From contig JAFDUB010000045.1 of NCBI GenBank assembly GCA_019594025.1, positions 1 to 12,457 on the forward strand: a DNA stretch of 12,457 nucleotides, given 5' to 3'. The notes below the pieces were generated by a model. That model searched no databases. It was not told the origin of the DNA and saw only the letters and a list, made by a program, of their open reading frames with translations. Below, in pieces: positions 1 through 6,113 of this stretch. This stretch comes from Thermoplasmata archaeon. Lineage in GTDB: Archaea > Thermoplasmatota > Thermoplasmata > Halarchaeoplasmatales > Halarchaeoplasmataceae. The position numbers and the translations under genes were made by a program. Position 1 is the stretch's first letter. Each line of letters starts with the position of its first letter.

Positions 1-188
1 CCATGTTTATAGGCGGTATGCACTTCCAGGATGATTATAACTACGATATAGAACGAGTAAAACGCTGTGTTATTCATTACGTCACCCCTGACGGAAGAAT
101 TATACCGTTCTGTGCATACAACGGTGGTCCCACCTATAGAAAAGAGATCGAAGAAAAATTTTCAGTACCTCTGGACGAATGGAGGTAA
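1..188 (+). CDS. tes: C-terminal end of a Tes-like radical SAM protein (partial)
   Basis: Only the last 61 codons and the TAA stop are inside the window; the gene begins upstream, and the first ATG seen at base 3 is internal. The visible tail contains MHFQDDYNYDIERVKRC followed by VIHYVTPDGRIIPFC. From memory, this pair of cysteine-bearing motifs is typical of the C-terminus of tetraether lipid synthase (Tes / MJ0619-like radical SAM proteins), which joins two archaeol lipids tail-to-tail into membrane-spanning tetraethers. The CxxxCxxC radical SAM motif would lie outside the window and cannot be checked. A ferredoxin and a geranylgeranyl reductase follow directly, matching my recollection of the Methanosarcina acetivorans order MA_1486-MA_1485-MA_1484. 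It could instead be another radical SAM protein with the same tail. The ferredoxin Shine-Dalgarno lies inside its last codons. Confidence 0.72.
   Translation, partial: MFIGGMHFQDDYNYDIERVKRCVIHYVTPDGRIIPFCAYNGGPTYRKEIEEKFSVPLDEWR
181..186 (+). promoter_or_regulatory. Shine-Dalgarno site fixing the ferredoxin start
   Basis: GGAGGT lies 7 bases before the ATG at 194. An in-frame ATG at 179 would place this site inside the gene, so 194 is the better start. The site overlaps the last codons of the upstream radical SAM gene, so the two genes are closely coupled in translation. Confidence 0.75.
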
Positions 189-193
189 AGACA

Positions 194-370
194 ATGAAGA
201 AACCGGTGATAAACGGAGATATATGCATGAAATGCGGTGCGTGTGTAGGTTCCTGCCCTGTTAACGCCATGTTCCTTAAGGAGTACATCGTTGAAGTAAA
301 TGATGATTGTACAGGATGTGGACTCTGCATAAAGGTGTGCCCGGTTGGTGCGGTTACAGAGGAGGAATGA
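194..370 (+). CDS. 2[4Fe-4S] ferredoxin
   Basis: This encodes a 58-residue cytoplasmic electron carrier with two complete cluster-binding motifs, CMKCGACVGSCP (Cys 11, 14, 17, 21) and CTGCGLCIKVCP (Cys 39, 42, 45, 49). This is the classic small bacterial-type dicluster ferredoxin at normal length. The ATG at 194 is chosen over the in-frame ATG at 179 because GGAGGT lies 7 bases before it. The gene sits between a Tes-like radical SAM gene and a geranylgeranyl reductase gene. In Methanosarcina acetivorans, as I recall, the equivalent adjacent ferredoxin is the electron donor needed for full saturation of archaeal lipids by the reductase. The inference here is a dedicated donor for the reductase, possibly also for the radical SAM enzyme. 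The family assignment is secure; the partner is inferred from position. Confidence 0.95.
   Translation: MKKPVINGDICMKCGACVGSCPVNAMFLKEYIVEVNDDCTGCGLCIKVCPVGAVTEEE
359..365 (+). promoter_or_regulatory. Shine-Dalgarno site fixing the reductase start
   Basis: GAGGAGG in the last codons of the ferredoxin gene lies 7 bases before the ATG at 373, the same spacing as at the ferredoxin. The alternative ATG at 367, which overlaps the ferredoxin TGA, would be only 1 base from the site, so 373 is preferred. Confidence 0.65.
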
Positions 371-372
371 AC

Positions 373-1566
373 ATGAGCGATGTGTTAGAATACGATGTTT
401 TGGTAATCGGAGCCGGGCCGGCGGGAAGTACCGCAGCTAGATACGCCGCTAAGAACGGTGCTAAGACTCTGGTCATCGAGAAGAGGCAGGAGATCGGTTC
501 TCCCGTGCGCTGCGGAGAAGGTGTGTCTCTTTCATGGCTAGAAGAGTTAGAGATAAAGGAATACAAAAAGTGGACTGCCACCAACGTAAAAGGAGCACGA
601 CTTTATTCACCGGCAGGGAACATTCTCCAGATAACAGAAAAGATGGCCGGCGACGAAGTGGGTGTAGTTTGCGAGAGAGACGCTTTCGATAAAGACATGG
701 CAAGATTGGCCGTTGAGGCGGGTGCAGATTTTATGATGAAAACCACCGCGGTATCACTTATTAAGGAAGAAGGAAAGGTATGCGGTGTCAAGGCTCGGTC
801 CATGGGTAAAGAAATCGAGATTCGGGCGAACCTAGTAATAGGAGCCGACGGTTTTGAATCCCAGGTTGGAAGATGGGCTGGGATATACGATGCGATCCCT
901 CCCGAAGACATTATGACCTGCTTCCAGTATAGGATGGCTGGTATAGATTTTGACCCCGATTACACACATTTCTACATGGGAAGCTCGGCGCCTGGTGGAT
1001 ACGTATGGGTATTCCCTAAAGGAGACGGTATAGCCAACGTAGGTTTAGGAGTCCAGTTGAGTATGCTGGACGGAAGTAAAGCACCCAAGGATTATCTCGA
1101 TGAATTCATCTCTTCACATGAACAATTCAAAGACGGCGAACCTATCGATATGGTGGCAGGAGCTGTGGCGGTAACACATCCCCCTGAAAAGGTCACCACC
1201 GACGGTTTGCTGTTGGTGGGTGATGCATCTAGGGTGGTCGATCCGATGACCGGTGGAGGCATAGTGAACGGGATGAAACAAGGGAAGATAGCCGGAGAAT
1301 TCGCAGCAAAATGTGTTAGTGAAGGTCGGTTTGACCAGGAATATTTAGAAGGGTATGAGAAGGAATGGAGAGATCGGTTGGAGAATAAGCTATGGCGAAA
1401 TTATCTGGCGAAGGAGAAGGCTACTCAACTCTCCGATGAGATATTCGATAAAGTGATCGATGCTCTATCCGAATTAAAGCTGGGCGAGGTAAGTATAGGT
1501 GCGATACTGGAAGGTGTGAAGGAAAAATATCCGGAGCTTATTGAGGAATTCCAGGACATGTTATGA
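373..1566 (+). CDS. Geranylgeranyl reductase family flavoprotein (archaeal lipid saturation)
   Basis: This 397-residue FAD enzyme very likely reduces the isoprenoid double bonds of geranylgeranylated glycerophospholipids, giving saturated phytanyl chains. Visible features are the N-terminal dinucleotide-binding GAGPAG (residues 13-18), the RCGEG stretch with the family's conserved cysteine (46-50), IGADG (156-160), the GYVWVFPKG motif (209-217) typical of this family, and the C-terminal FAD-binding stretch GDASRVVDPMTGGGI (283-297). Length is normal for archaeal members (about 390-400). The start at 373 is chosen for its Shine-Dalgarno spacing. It follows the ferredoxin gene by 2 bases and overlaps the DUF2085 gene by 4 bases (ATGA), so it belongs to one operon. 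Electrons probably come from the adjacent ferredoxin. Related family members reduce other prenyl groups such as quinone side chains, but the Tes-like and ferredoxin neighbours favour membrane lipids. Confidence 0.9.
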   Translation: MSDVLEYDVLVIGAGPAGSTAARYAAKNGAKTLVIEKRQEIGSPVRCGEGVSLSWLEELEIKEYKKWTATNVKGARLYSPAGNILQITEKMAGDEVGVVCERDAFDKDMARLAVEAGADFMMKTTAVSLIKEEGKVCGVKARSMGKEIEIRANLVIGADGFESQVGRWAGIYDAIPPEDIMTCFQYRMAGIDFDPDYTHFYMGSSAPGGYVWVFPKGDGIANVGLGVQLSMLDGSKAPKDYLDEFISSHEQFKDGEPIDMVAGAVAVTHPPEKVTTDGLLLVGDASRVVDPMTGGGIVNGMKQGKIAGEFAAKCVSEGRFDQEYLEGYEKEWRDRLENKLWRNYLAKEKATQLSDEIFDKVIDALSELKLGEVSIGAILEGVKEKYPELIEEFQDML

Positions 1567-1898
1567 AAAACATAATATGCCATGCTAAAAAAGAACGATG
1601 CATAACTATCGGAGATTACACTCTACCACTATGTTCTCGCTGTACAGGAGTATATACGGGTATAGTTGTGGGATTTTTGGTAGGCTTCTGGGTGCTGAGA
1701 CTCTATGAGTTTTCAGCTATACAGTTATTCTATATCACACTACTGTTTACTTTTCCTACGGCTTTAGATAGTGGTTTACAAGAACTACTGGGGAGAAAGA
1801 GTAACAATTCTAGGCGGTTGATAACTGGTTTGCTTCTCGGTGGAATTATGGGTATAGATATTGTTTGGCTGTTACTGAGGATCATCCGATATCAATAA
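1563..1898 (+). CDS. DUF2085 family membrane protein
   Basis: This is a 111-residue protein of unknown function. It shows the DUF2085 pattern: a CH pair near the N-terminus (Cys6-His7), a second Cys at 13, LPLCSRCTGVYTG (residues 21-33), an Asp in the middle helix (Asp69) and SNNSRRLITG (80-89). Three hydrophobic segments (roughly 31-46, 53-67 and 87-107) make it an integral membrane protein. The conserved Cys/His residues suggest metal binding or redox, but no reaction is established to my knowledge. Its ATG overlaps the reductase TGA (ATGA), and a weak GGA lies 6 bases before the start, so it is probably made by translational reinitiation after the reductase. That ties it to the lipid operon and raises the possibility of a membrane partner for the lipid enzymes; this role is inference from position only. 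Confidence 0.82.
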   Translation: MKNIICHAKKERCITIGDYTLPLCSRCTGVYTGIVVGFLVGFWVLRLYEFSAIQLFYITLLFTFPTALDSGLQELLGRKSNNSRRLITGLLLGGIMGIDIVWLLLRIIRYQ

Positions 1899-1923
1899 AT
1901 AAGAAGTGACTATTTACAAACCC

Positions 1924-2892
1924 ATGGTCACACTGGTCACAGGCAGTGCTGGATTCATAGGGTTCCACGTTGCCAGGACTCTCTTGGAAGAGGGAGAAGA
2001 GGTAGTCGGCGTCGACAATGTGAATAAGTACTATTCACCCGAGCTGAAGTGGAAAAGAAACTCCATTCTTGAGAATTACGACGGATTTTCATTCCATCAT
2101 CTTGACGTGTGCGATTACGAAACTTTACTGAAAGTGATGCGAAATAAGGGGGTGAACAGAATATGTCATCTCGCAGCTCAAGCCGGTGTTAGGTACTCTA
2201 TAAACGACCCTTTTACATACCAAAGATCCAACATTGAAGGGTTTACCAGTATGCTTGAGGTGGCTAGAAACACAGATATCGATAACTTTGTCTATGCTTC
2301 GTCTTCCAGCGTTTACGGAGGGAGTAGGGATATTCCTTACGACATCGATGTAGATATAACCAAACCTGTATCCTTTTATGCGGCTACTAAAGTGGCTAAC
2401 GAAGTTATGGCACATTCATACAGTCATCTGTACGGTGTGCCCTCGACTGGTCTGCGGTTTTTTACGGTTTACGGACCATGGGGACGTCCGGATATGGCCC
2501 TGTTTAAATTTACAGATCGGATCGTCAGAGAAGAACCAATAGATGTTTACAATCACGGAGATCTTAGGAGGGATTTTACTTACATCGATGACATCGTAAA
2601 CGGGGTTATATCAGCACTCGACAGACCATTCGATTTTGAAATATTCAACCTAGGCAGTCACCGTCCTATAGAGTTGATGTACTTCATAGAAGTGTTGGAA
2701 GATGTAGTAGGTAGAAAGGCAGAAAAGAACATGCTGCCAATGCAACCGGGAGATGTGAAGGAAACCTATGCGGATATAGACAAATCCAGAGAGATGCTTG
2801 GATTTGAACCTGAGGTTTCCATAGAAGAGGGAATAGAACTGTTCATTTCGTGGTATGGAGAGTACTACGGAATTGAGTTTCCACTAGACTGA
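1924..2892 (+). CDS. UDP-glucuronate 4-epimerase-like NAD-dependent sugar epimerase
   Basis: This 322-residue short-chain dehydrogenase/reductase-type enzyme probably interconverts UDP-glucuronate and UDP-galacturonate in the cytoplasm. Visible features are the NAD-binding GSAGFIG (residues 7-13), NVNKYYSPELKWKR after the second strand, QAGVRYSI, SSSSVYGG (126-133), and the catalytic Tyr and Lys in YAATK (Tyr152, Lys156). The stretches LRFFTVYGPWGRPDMALFKF and PGDVKETYADI are characteristic of the CapI/GAE branch of the family. The ATG at 1924 puts the first beta strand at the N-terminus as usual; a GTG at 1906 would add six residues with no good ribosome-binding site. It starts 25 bases after the DUF2085 gene on the same strand and may be cotranscribed. 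A role in glycolipid head groups or surface glycans is inferred. Specificity for another UDP-sugar cannot be excluded. Confidence 0.85.
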   Translation: MVTLVTGSAGFIGFHVARTLLEEGEEVVGVDNVNKYYSPELKWKRNSILENYDGFSFHHLDVCDYETLLKVMRNKGVNRICHLAAQAGVRYSINDPFTYQRSNIEGFTSMLEVARNTDIDNFVYASSSSVYGGSRDIPYDIDVDITKPVSFYAATKVANEVMAHSYSHLYGVPSTGLRFFTVYGPWGRPDMALFKFTDRIVREEPIDVYNHGDLRRDFTYIDDIVNGVISALDRPFDFEIFNLGSHRPIELMYFIEVLEDVVGRKAEKNMLPMQPGDVKETYADIDKSREMLGFEPEVSIEEGIELFISWYGEYYGIEFPLD

Positions 2893-2910
2893 CTACTACA
2901 TATATGGGGT

Positions 2911-2920
2911 AAAATTATAA
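2911..2920 (+). promoter_or_regulatory. Possible TATA box before the ZIP fragment
   Basis: AAAATTATAA is centred about 30 bases before the ATG at 2947. Archaeal transcription normally starts about 25 bases after the TATA centre, so the transcript would be nearly leaderless. This agrees with the absence of a Shine-Dalgarno site. Confidence 0.4.
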
Positions 2921-2946
2921 TAGATTAAGTTCTTTTACTATTTTAT

Positions 2947-3318
2947 ATGGACATTGGGAACGTAGGAATGGCGTTATTATTGACCTTCCTAGCCGGGATT
3001 TCTACGGGACTCGGAGGTATAATTACCTATTTTATCAAAAAACCAAAAACCAAATATCTATCGTTATCACTTGGATTTGCAGGAGGTGTGATGATTTACA
3101 TCTCCTTTATAGAGCTTTTACCAGAAGCCTTCGAAGATGCCGGAGAGAGTATCGCCGTTATGGCATTTTTTGTGGGGATAATATTGATGGGAATCTTCGA
3201 TCTACTTATACCTGAAAAGGAGGCACACGATTTATCCTCTCCCGTGGAAGAAAAGGAGGACGTAGGACTATTACATCAAGATTTTAAAAAATTATTGATA
3301 CTCCGTTTGGACCTCTAG
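2947..3318 (+). CDS. N-terminal half of a ZIP-family metal transporter (truncated, probable pseudogene)
   Basis: The 123-residue product matches the start of ZupT-like ZIP zinc/iron transporters: a first membrane helix (about 6-30) with GISTGLGGIITYF, the family signature SLGFAGGVMIYISFIELLPEA (second helix, about 37-59), a third helix (about 68-88), and the beginning of an acidic cytoplasmic loop. Full-length members have about 250-270 residues and eight helices. Here the frame ends with DFKKLLILRLDL just where helix 4, with its HNFPEG-type metal-binding motif, should begin. No second half exists downstream, because hypC occupies the opposite strand from 3292. The transport site is therefore missing and the protein is probably inactive. 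The 3' end overlaps the hypC 3' end by 27 bases, which looks like a deletion or rearrangement junction; an assembly artefact is also possible. The start is supported only by hydrophobic pattern and a TATA-like box. Confidence 0.8.
   Translation: MDIGNVGMALLLTFLAGISTGLGGIITYFIKKPKTKYLSLSLGFAGGVMIYISFIELLPEAFEDAGESIAVMAFFVGIILMGIFDLLIPEKEAHDLSSPVEEKEDVGLLHQDFKKLLILRLDL
3282..3291 (-). terminator. Possible poly-T terminator of hypC
   Basis: Read on the minus strand, the hypC TAA stop is followed at once by six T residues and then AAAAT. Archaeal termination commonly uses short T-runs. The site lies inside the truncated ZIP frame on the other strand. Confidence 0.4.
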
Positions 3319-3519
3319 AATTTCGTTCCAGGCATCCATGGTTTCTTTAGCATCCTGGGGGCTGAGTATCTGTATTGCGTATCCTGCATGGACGATGATG
3401 TAATCACCGACAGAAACGTCTACGAGGGATATATTGGCTTTACGGGTAACACCTCCAAAATCCACCTTAGCATCGTCACCATCTATTTCCAATATCTTAC
3501 CGGGAACTGCAAGGCACAT
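3292..3519 (-). CDS. hypC: HypC/HupF family [NiFe]-hydrogenase maturation chaperone
   Basis: This 75-residue cytoplasmic protein has the defining N-terminus MCLAVPGKI, in which Cys2 is essential. In the family HypC works with HypD to carry and build the Fe(CN)2CO group, then delivers it to the hydrogenase large subunit. The small beta-barrel features follow: AKVDFGGVTRKANISLVDV and VGDYIIVHAGYAI (about residues 42-54). Length is normal for the family. No other hyp or hydrogenase genes are visible here, so this is an isolated copy, as is common in archaea. It is divergent from the thermosome gene and converges on the ZIP fragment, overlapping it by 27 bases. A weak AGGTAG lies 8 bases before the ATG, and a TATA-like box would give an almost leaderless transcript. 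It implies that the organism makes a [NiFe] hydrogenase. Confidence 0.93.
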   Translation of the reverse strand: MCLAVPGKILEIDGDDAKVDFGGVTRKANISLVDVSVGDYIIVHAGYAIQILSPQDAKETMDAWNEILEVQTEYQ

Positions 3520-3540
3520 GTGATTTACTACCTTGAATTA

Positions 3541-3549
3541 TGATATAAA
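3541..3549 (-). promoter_or_regulatory. Possible TATA box of hypC
   Basis: On the minus strand this reads TTTATATCA, centred about 26 bases before the hypC ATG (3519). That is the spacing expected for a nearly leaderless archaeal transcript. Confidence 0.45.
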
Positions 3550-3593
3550 TGTTGCGGATAGGTAAGGGTAAATTGATGACTGGGTTATGGGAA

Positions 3594-3605
3594 AACTATT
3601 TATAG
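3594..3605 (+). promoter_or_regulatory. Possible TATA box of the thermosome gene
   Basis: AACTATTTATAG follows a purine-rich GGGAA that could act as a BRE. It is centred about 41 bases before the ATG at 3641 and predicts transcription starting near 3625, with a leader of about 15 bases. A second AT-rich stretch at 3613-3622 (AATTTTTATA) is an alternative. No heat-shock operator could be recognised by eye. Confidence 0.45.
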
Positions 3606-3640
3606 AACTGCTAATTTTTATAGGATCAGGGTCAGATAAT

Positions 3641-5293
3641 ATGATGGGAAAAAATCAACCGATTCTCGTTTTGAGTGAGGACGTAGAGAGAGAGCAGGGA
3701 AAAGAGGCTCAGAAAAATAACATCGCCGCAGCTAAATCACTTGCGGACAGTGTGAAAGCAACATTTGGGCCTAAAGGAATGGATAAGATGGTAGTAGGAA
3801 ACATGGGTGATGTCACAATCACCAATGATGGTGTTACAATGCTTAAAGAGATGGACATTGAGCATCCCGCAGCGAAGATGGTGGTAGAAGTGGCAGAGTC
3901 ACAGGAAGACGAGTGTGGAGATGGTACAACTTCAGCCGTGGTTATAGCGGGGGAGTTGTTGAAAAGAGCCGAAGAAATGATCGAGAACGACATCCATCCC
4001 ACAACCATCGCTAAAGGATACAGGTTGGCCTCAGAAAGAGCTAGTGATGTATTGGCTAAGATGAGAGTTAAAGTTGATACTGATGACGACGATATTCTGA
4101 AAAACATCGCTGTTACAGCCATGACAGGAAAGGCGGTTGATATGGATAAGGATTATCTTGCAGAGATGGCCGTCAGGGCCGTGAAAGCCGTTGCTGACGA
4201 AATTGACGGAAGTTATCACATAGATATCGACGATATCAAGGTAGTCAAGAAAGCGGGTGGTTCTGTTTCAGCCACCGAGTTGGTCGACGGGGTCATCCTT
4301 GATAAAGAAAGATTGCATGAAAATATGCCCCGTGAAATTAAGGATACTAAAATCGCACTGATTGGTATCCCCCTTGAGGTCAAAGAAACTGAGACAAATG
4401 CCGAGGTGACCATAACAGACACACAGCAGATGCAGAACTTCATAGATCAGGAGGAGCGGAGTATTAAGGATATGGTGAACAAGATTAAAAATGTCGGTGC
4501 AAACGTTGTTCTCTGTCAAAAAGGTATAGACGACCTGGCACAACATTATCTGGCAAAAGAAGGCATAATGGCTTTGAGGCGGGTTAAAAAATCGGACATG
4601 AAAAAGTTAGCTCGTGCTACAGGTGCGGGGATTGTCGCTAGTTTAAACGATATGTGCATTGATGACTTAGGTAAAGCTGAATCGGTAAGTGAAAGGTTCA
4701 TCGCCGGCAGCCACATGGCAGTGATACAGGGTACAGAAGAAGGTAAATCCGTTTCACTTCTGTTGAGAGGTGGTAGTGAACACGTTGTAGATGAACTTGA
4801 GAGAGCTTTGGAAGACGCTCTTAAAGTTATCGCGGTTACATTGGAAGATAGATACATTGTTCCTGGTGGCGGAGCTGCAGAGATAGAAATACTTTGCGCA
4901 CTTGAAGATTATGCTGGTAAAATCGAAGGACGGGAGCAACTGGCGGTAAAAAATTTCTCCAAAGCTCTGGCATCTATACCTAGGGCGTTAGCTAACAACG
5001 CAGGTATGGACGGTATGGACGTGCTCATGGAACTTCGAGCTATGCACGAAAAAGACGGTTTAAAGAACCACGGAGTGAACATAGACAACGGTGAATTCAA
5101 AGATATGATGGAGATGAACATTTACGAACCTCTACGAGTCAAAGAGCAGGCCATTCGTTCTGCTTCTGAACTTGCTGAGATGGTTCTGATGATAGACGAC
5201 GTAATAGCCGCAAAGGGCGGTGAGGACGAGGAGCGGAGTCCACCGGCAGCACAACCTGGAGGAATGGGTGGTATGCCTCCGGGAATGATGTAA
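3641..5293 (+). CDS. ths: Thermosome subunit (group II chaperonin)
   Basis: This 550-residue ATP-dependent folding chaperone assembles into a double-ring barrel with a built-in lid. Visible features include the N-terminal FILPEG-like region (here LVLSEDVEREQGKEAQ), TFGPKGMDKM (residues 41-50), TNDGVTML (61-68), the nucleotide-binding GDGTTS (93-98), the apical domain in the middle, PGGGAAE (408-414) in the returning equatorial domain, MIDDVI (517-522), and the Gly/Met-rich tail GGMGGMPPGMM. Length matches the family (about 540-555). The ATG at 3641 gives the usual MM-x-x-QPILVL start; ATG 3587 would add an unusual hydrophobic leader and would overlap the TATA box. It is monocistronic: hypC is divergent upstream and a T-run follows the stop. 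Which paralogue this is cannot be decided here. Confidence 0.97.
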   Translation: MMGKNQPILVLSEDVEREQGKEAQKNNIAAAKSLADSVKATFGPKGMDKMVVGNMGDVTITNDGVTMLKEMDIEHPAAKMVVEVAESQEDECGDGTTSAVVIAGELLKRAEEMIENDIHPTTIAKGYRLASERASDVLAKMRVKVDTDDDDILKNIAVTAMTGKAVDMDKDYLAEMAVRAVKAVADEIDGSYHIDIDDIKVVKKAGGSVSATELVDGVILDKERLHENMPREIKDTKIALIGIPLEVKETETNAEVTITDTQQMQNFIDQEERSIKDMVNKIKNVGANVVLCQKGIDDLAQHYLAKEGIMALRRVKKSDMKKLARATGAGIVASLNDMCIDDLGKAESVSERFIAGSHMAVIQGTEEGKSVSLLLRGGSEHVVDELERALEDALKVIAVTLEDRYIVPGGGAAEIEILCALEDYAGKIEGREQLAVKNFSKALASIPRALANNAGMDGMDVLMELRAMHEKDGLKNHGVNIDNGEFKDMMEMNIYEPLRVKEQAIRSASELAEMVLMIDDVIAAKGGEDEERSPPAAQPGGMGGMPPGMM

Positions 5294-5298
5294 ACCCC

Positions 5299-5311
5299 TT
5301 TCTTTTTTTTT
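5299..5311 (+). terminator. Poly-T terminator after the thermosome gene
   Basis: A run of T residues broken by a single C starts 6 bases after the TAA stop, with no hairpin. This is the usual form of intrinsic termination in archaea and fits a highly expressed single gene. Confidence 0.7.
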
Positions 5312-5584
5312 AATACTTAAAAAAACTTGAGTCGGTAAAGATAAGACAGAAAAGTCGACCAAAGGTACTTATGGCGGAAGAATAGTTACATTGTATAATC
5401 CAAAAAAGAGACGATTAATCATGTGCATGTACTGAACATTTCGGGTGTTGACTTTATCCGCCATCCTTTATTTAATCAAGGTAAAAGGGCGCTCATTTAT
5501 TGATTTGTTTTCTCGGAATAGGGCTAGACGTTAGTTTATAGGAAATTTTTAGCAGTGGGGGACATAACGAATTGCAAATAAGTT
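5312..5584 (+). other. Intergenic stretch without a convincing gene
   Basis: No gene of normal size is supported here. There is a perfect 8-base inverted repeat, ATGGCGGA at 5371-5378 and TCCGCCAT at 5457-5464. On the minus strand a 31-codon reading frame (5464 down to 5369, beginning MADKVNTRNVQYMH) starts in one arm and ends in the other; AAATAAAGG precedes its ATG. It could be a tiny gene or chance. A TATA-like AGTTTATA at 5533-5540 may serve the gene at 5585. Confidence 0.5.
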
Positions 5585-6046
5585 ATGTATTCCACTCTTC
5601 TCTTACTTGGTGTCGTCATCTATGTAGGTCCCTCCAGACGTAATTATATCGGCTTTGCGGTATACGGGAGCTTCAACTATCCCGCCGGTCATCATATATT
5701 CCACGACCCGGGTATCGACGGAAGTGCTTATCTAGATATATCAACAAGGACTGATTTCAGCAGGATAATTTTCGGCAAATTACTCCCTGCTTTAATGGTG
5801 GTGGGCATCGCTGTTGTAATTGTAGTCCTACTATTGTACCGGGAAGAAGATAAAAGGAAAGTGCAATCCAATCTGTACGACTTGGATAGGGAAGAAAAAA
5901 AGAAGATCGGTCAGACTACTACGACAGGGGCTAAACCTGAGTTTATATCGAGGGTAATCCCCTCTCCTTCCCTATCTATTATCGGTAGTAACGCTAGAAG
6001 TGGTTTAACGAATGCAAAACTAGAGAATCGTCAGTTATCTTTATGA
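5585..6046 (+). CDS. Unrecognised small membrane protein
   Basis: This 153-residue protein matches no family I recognise. It has a short hydrophobic N-terminus (residues 4-14), a polar stretch of about 45 residues that is probably outside the cell, a strong membrane helix at about 66-85 (LLPALMVVGIAVVIVVLLLY), and a charged tail beginning REEDKRK. The positive residues after the helix predict a cytoplasmic C-terminus. The last 40 residues are rich in Ser, Thr, Asn and Gly. ATG 5585 is the first start after an in-frame TAA at 5579, and no good Shine-Dalgarno is close to it. The short first helix could mean that the real N-terminus was lost by mutation. It stands alone, converging on the M1-like peptidase gene. 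The membrane helix makes a real gene likelier than chance, but the function is unknown. Confidence 0.5.
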   Translation: MYSTLLLLGVVIYVGPSRRNYIGFAVYGSFNYPAGHHIFHDPGIDGSAYLDISTRTDFSRIIFGKLLPALMVVGIAVVIVVLLLYREEDKRKVQSNLYDLDREEKKKIGQTTTTGAKPEFISRVIPSPSLSIIGSNARSGLTNAKLENRQLSL

Positions 6047-6063
6047 GGCATAGATTCTACGGT

Positions 6064-6100
6064 CAAAACAAACAATAATGAAAAATGTGAGGTTAACCAC
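6064..6100 (-). terminator. Possible terminator of the M1-like peptidase gene
   Basis: On the minus strand, beginning about 14 bases after the stop, a weak hairpin (GTGG...CCTCAC around a TTAA loop) is followed by ATTTTTC and then a T-rich stretch. The T-richness rather than the hairpin is the argument for termination. Confidence 0.35.
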
Positions 6101-6113
6101 AATTTTACATCGG

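Noticed and set aside
307..372. Upstream in-frame starts for the reductase, including the ATG at 367
   Set aside because: They read through ferredoxin coding sequence in another frame. The Shine-Dalgarno at 359-365 is well spaced only for ATG 373.
1906..1923. GTG start adding six residues to the epimerase
   Set aside because: There is no good ribosome-binding site, and the first beta strand of the Rossmann fold begins naturally at ATG 1924; the choice is not certain.
3587..3640. Upstream in-frame ATG that would extend the thermosome by 18 residues
   Set aside because: The extension is hydrophobic and unlike any thermosome N-terminus, and it would overlap the likely TATA box. ATG 3641 gives the family-typical start.
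5294..5584. Possible tRNA or other structured RNA in the gap after the thermosome gene
   Set aside because: No cloverleaf, no T-loop GTTCGAATC-type motif and no C/D box pair could be found by eye.
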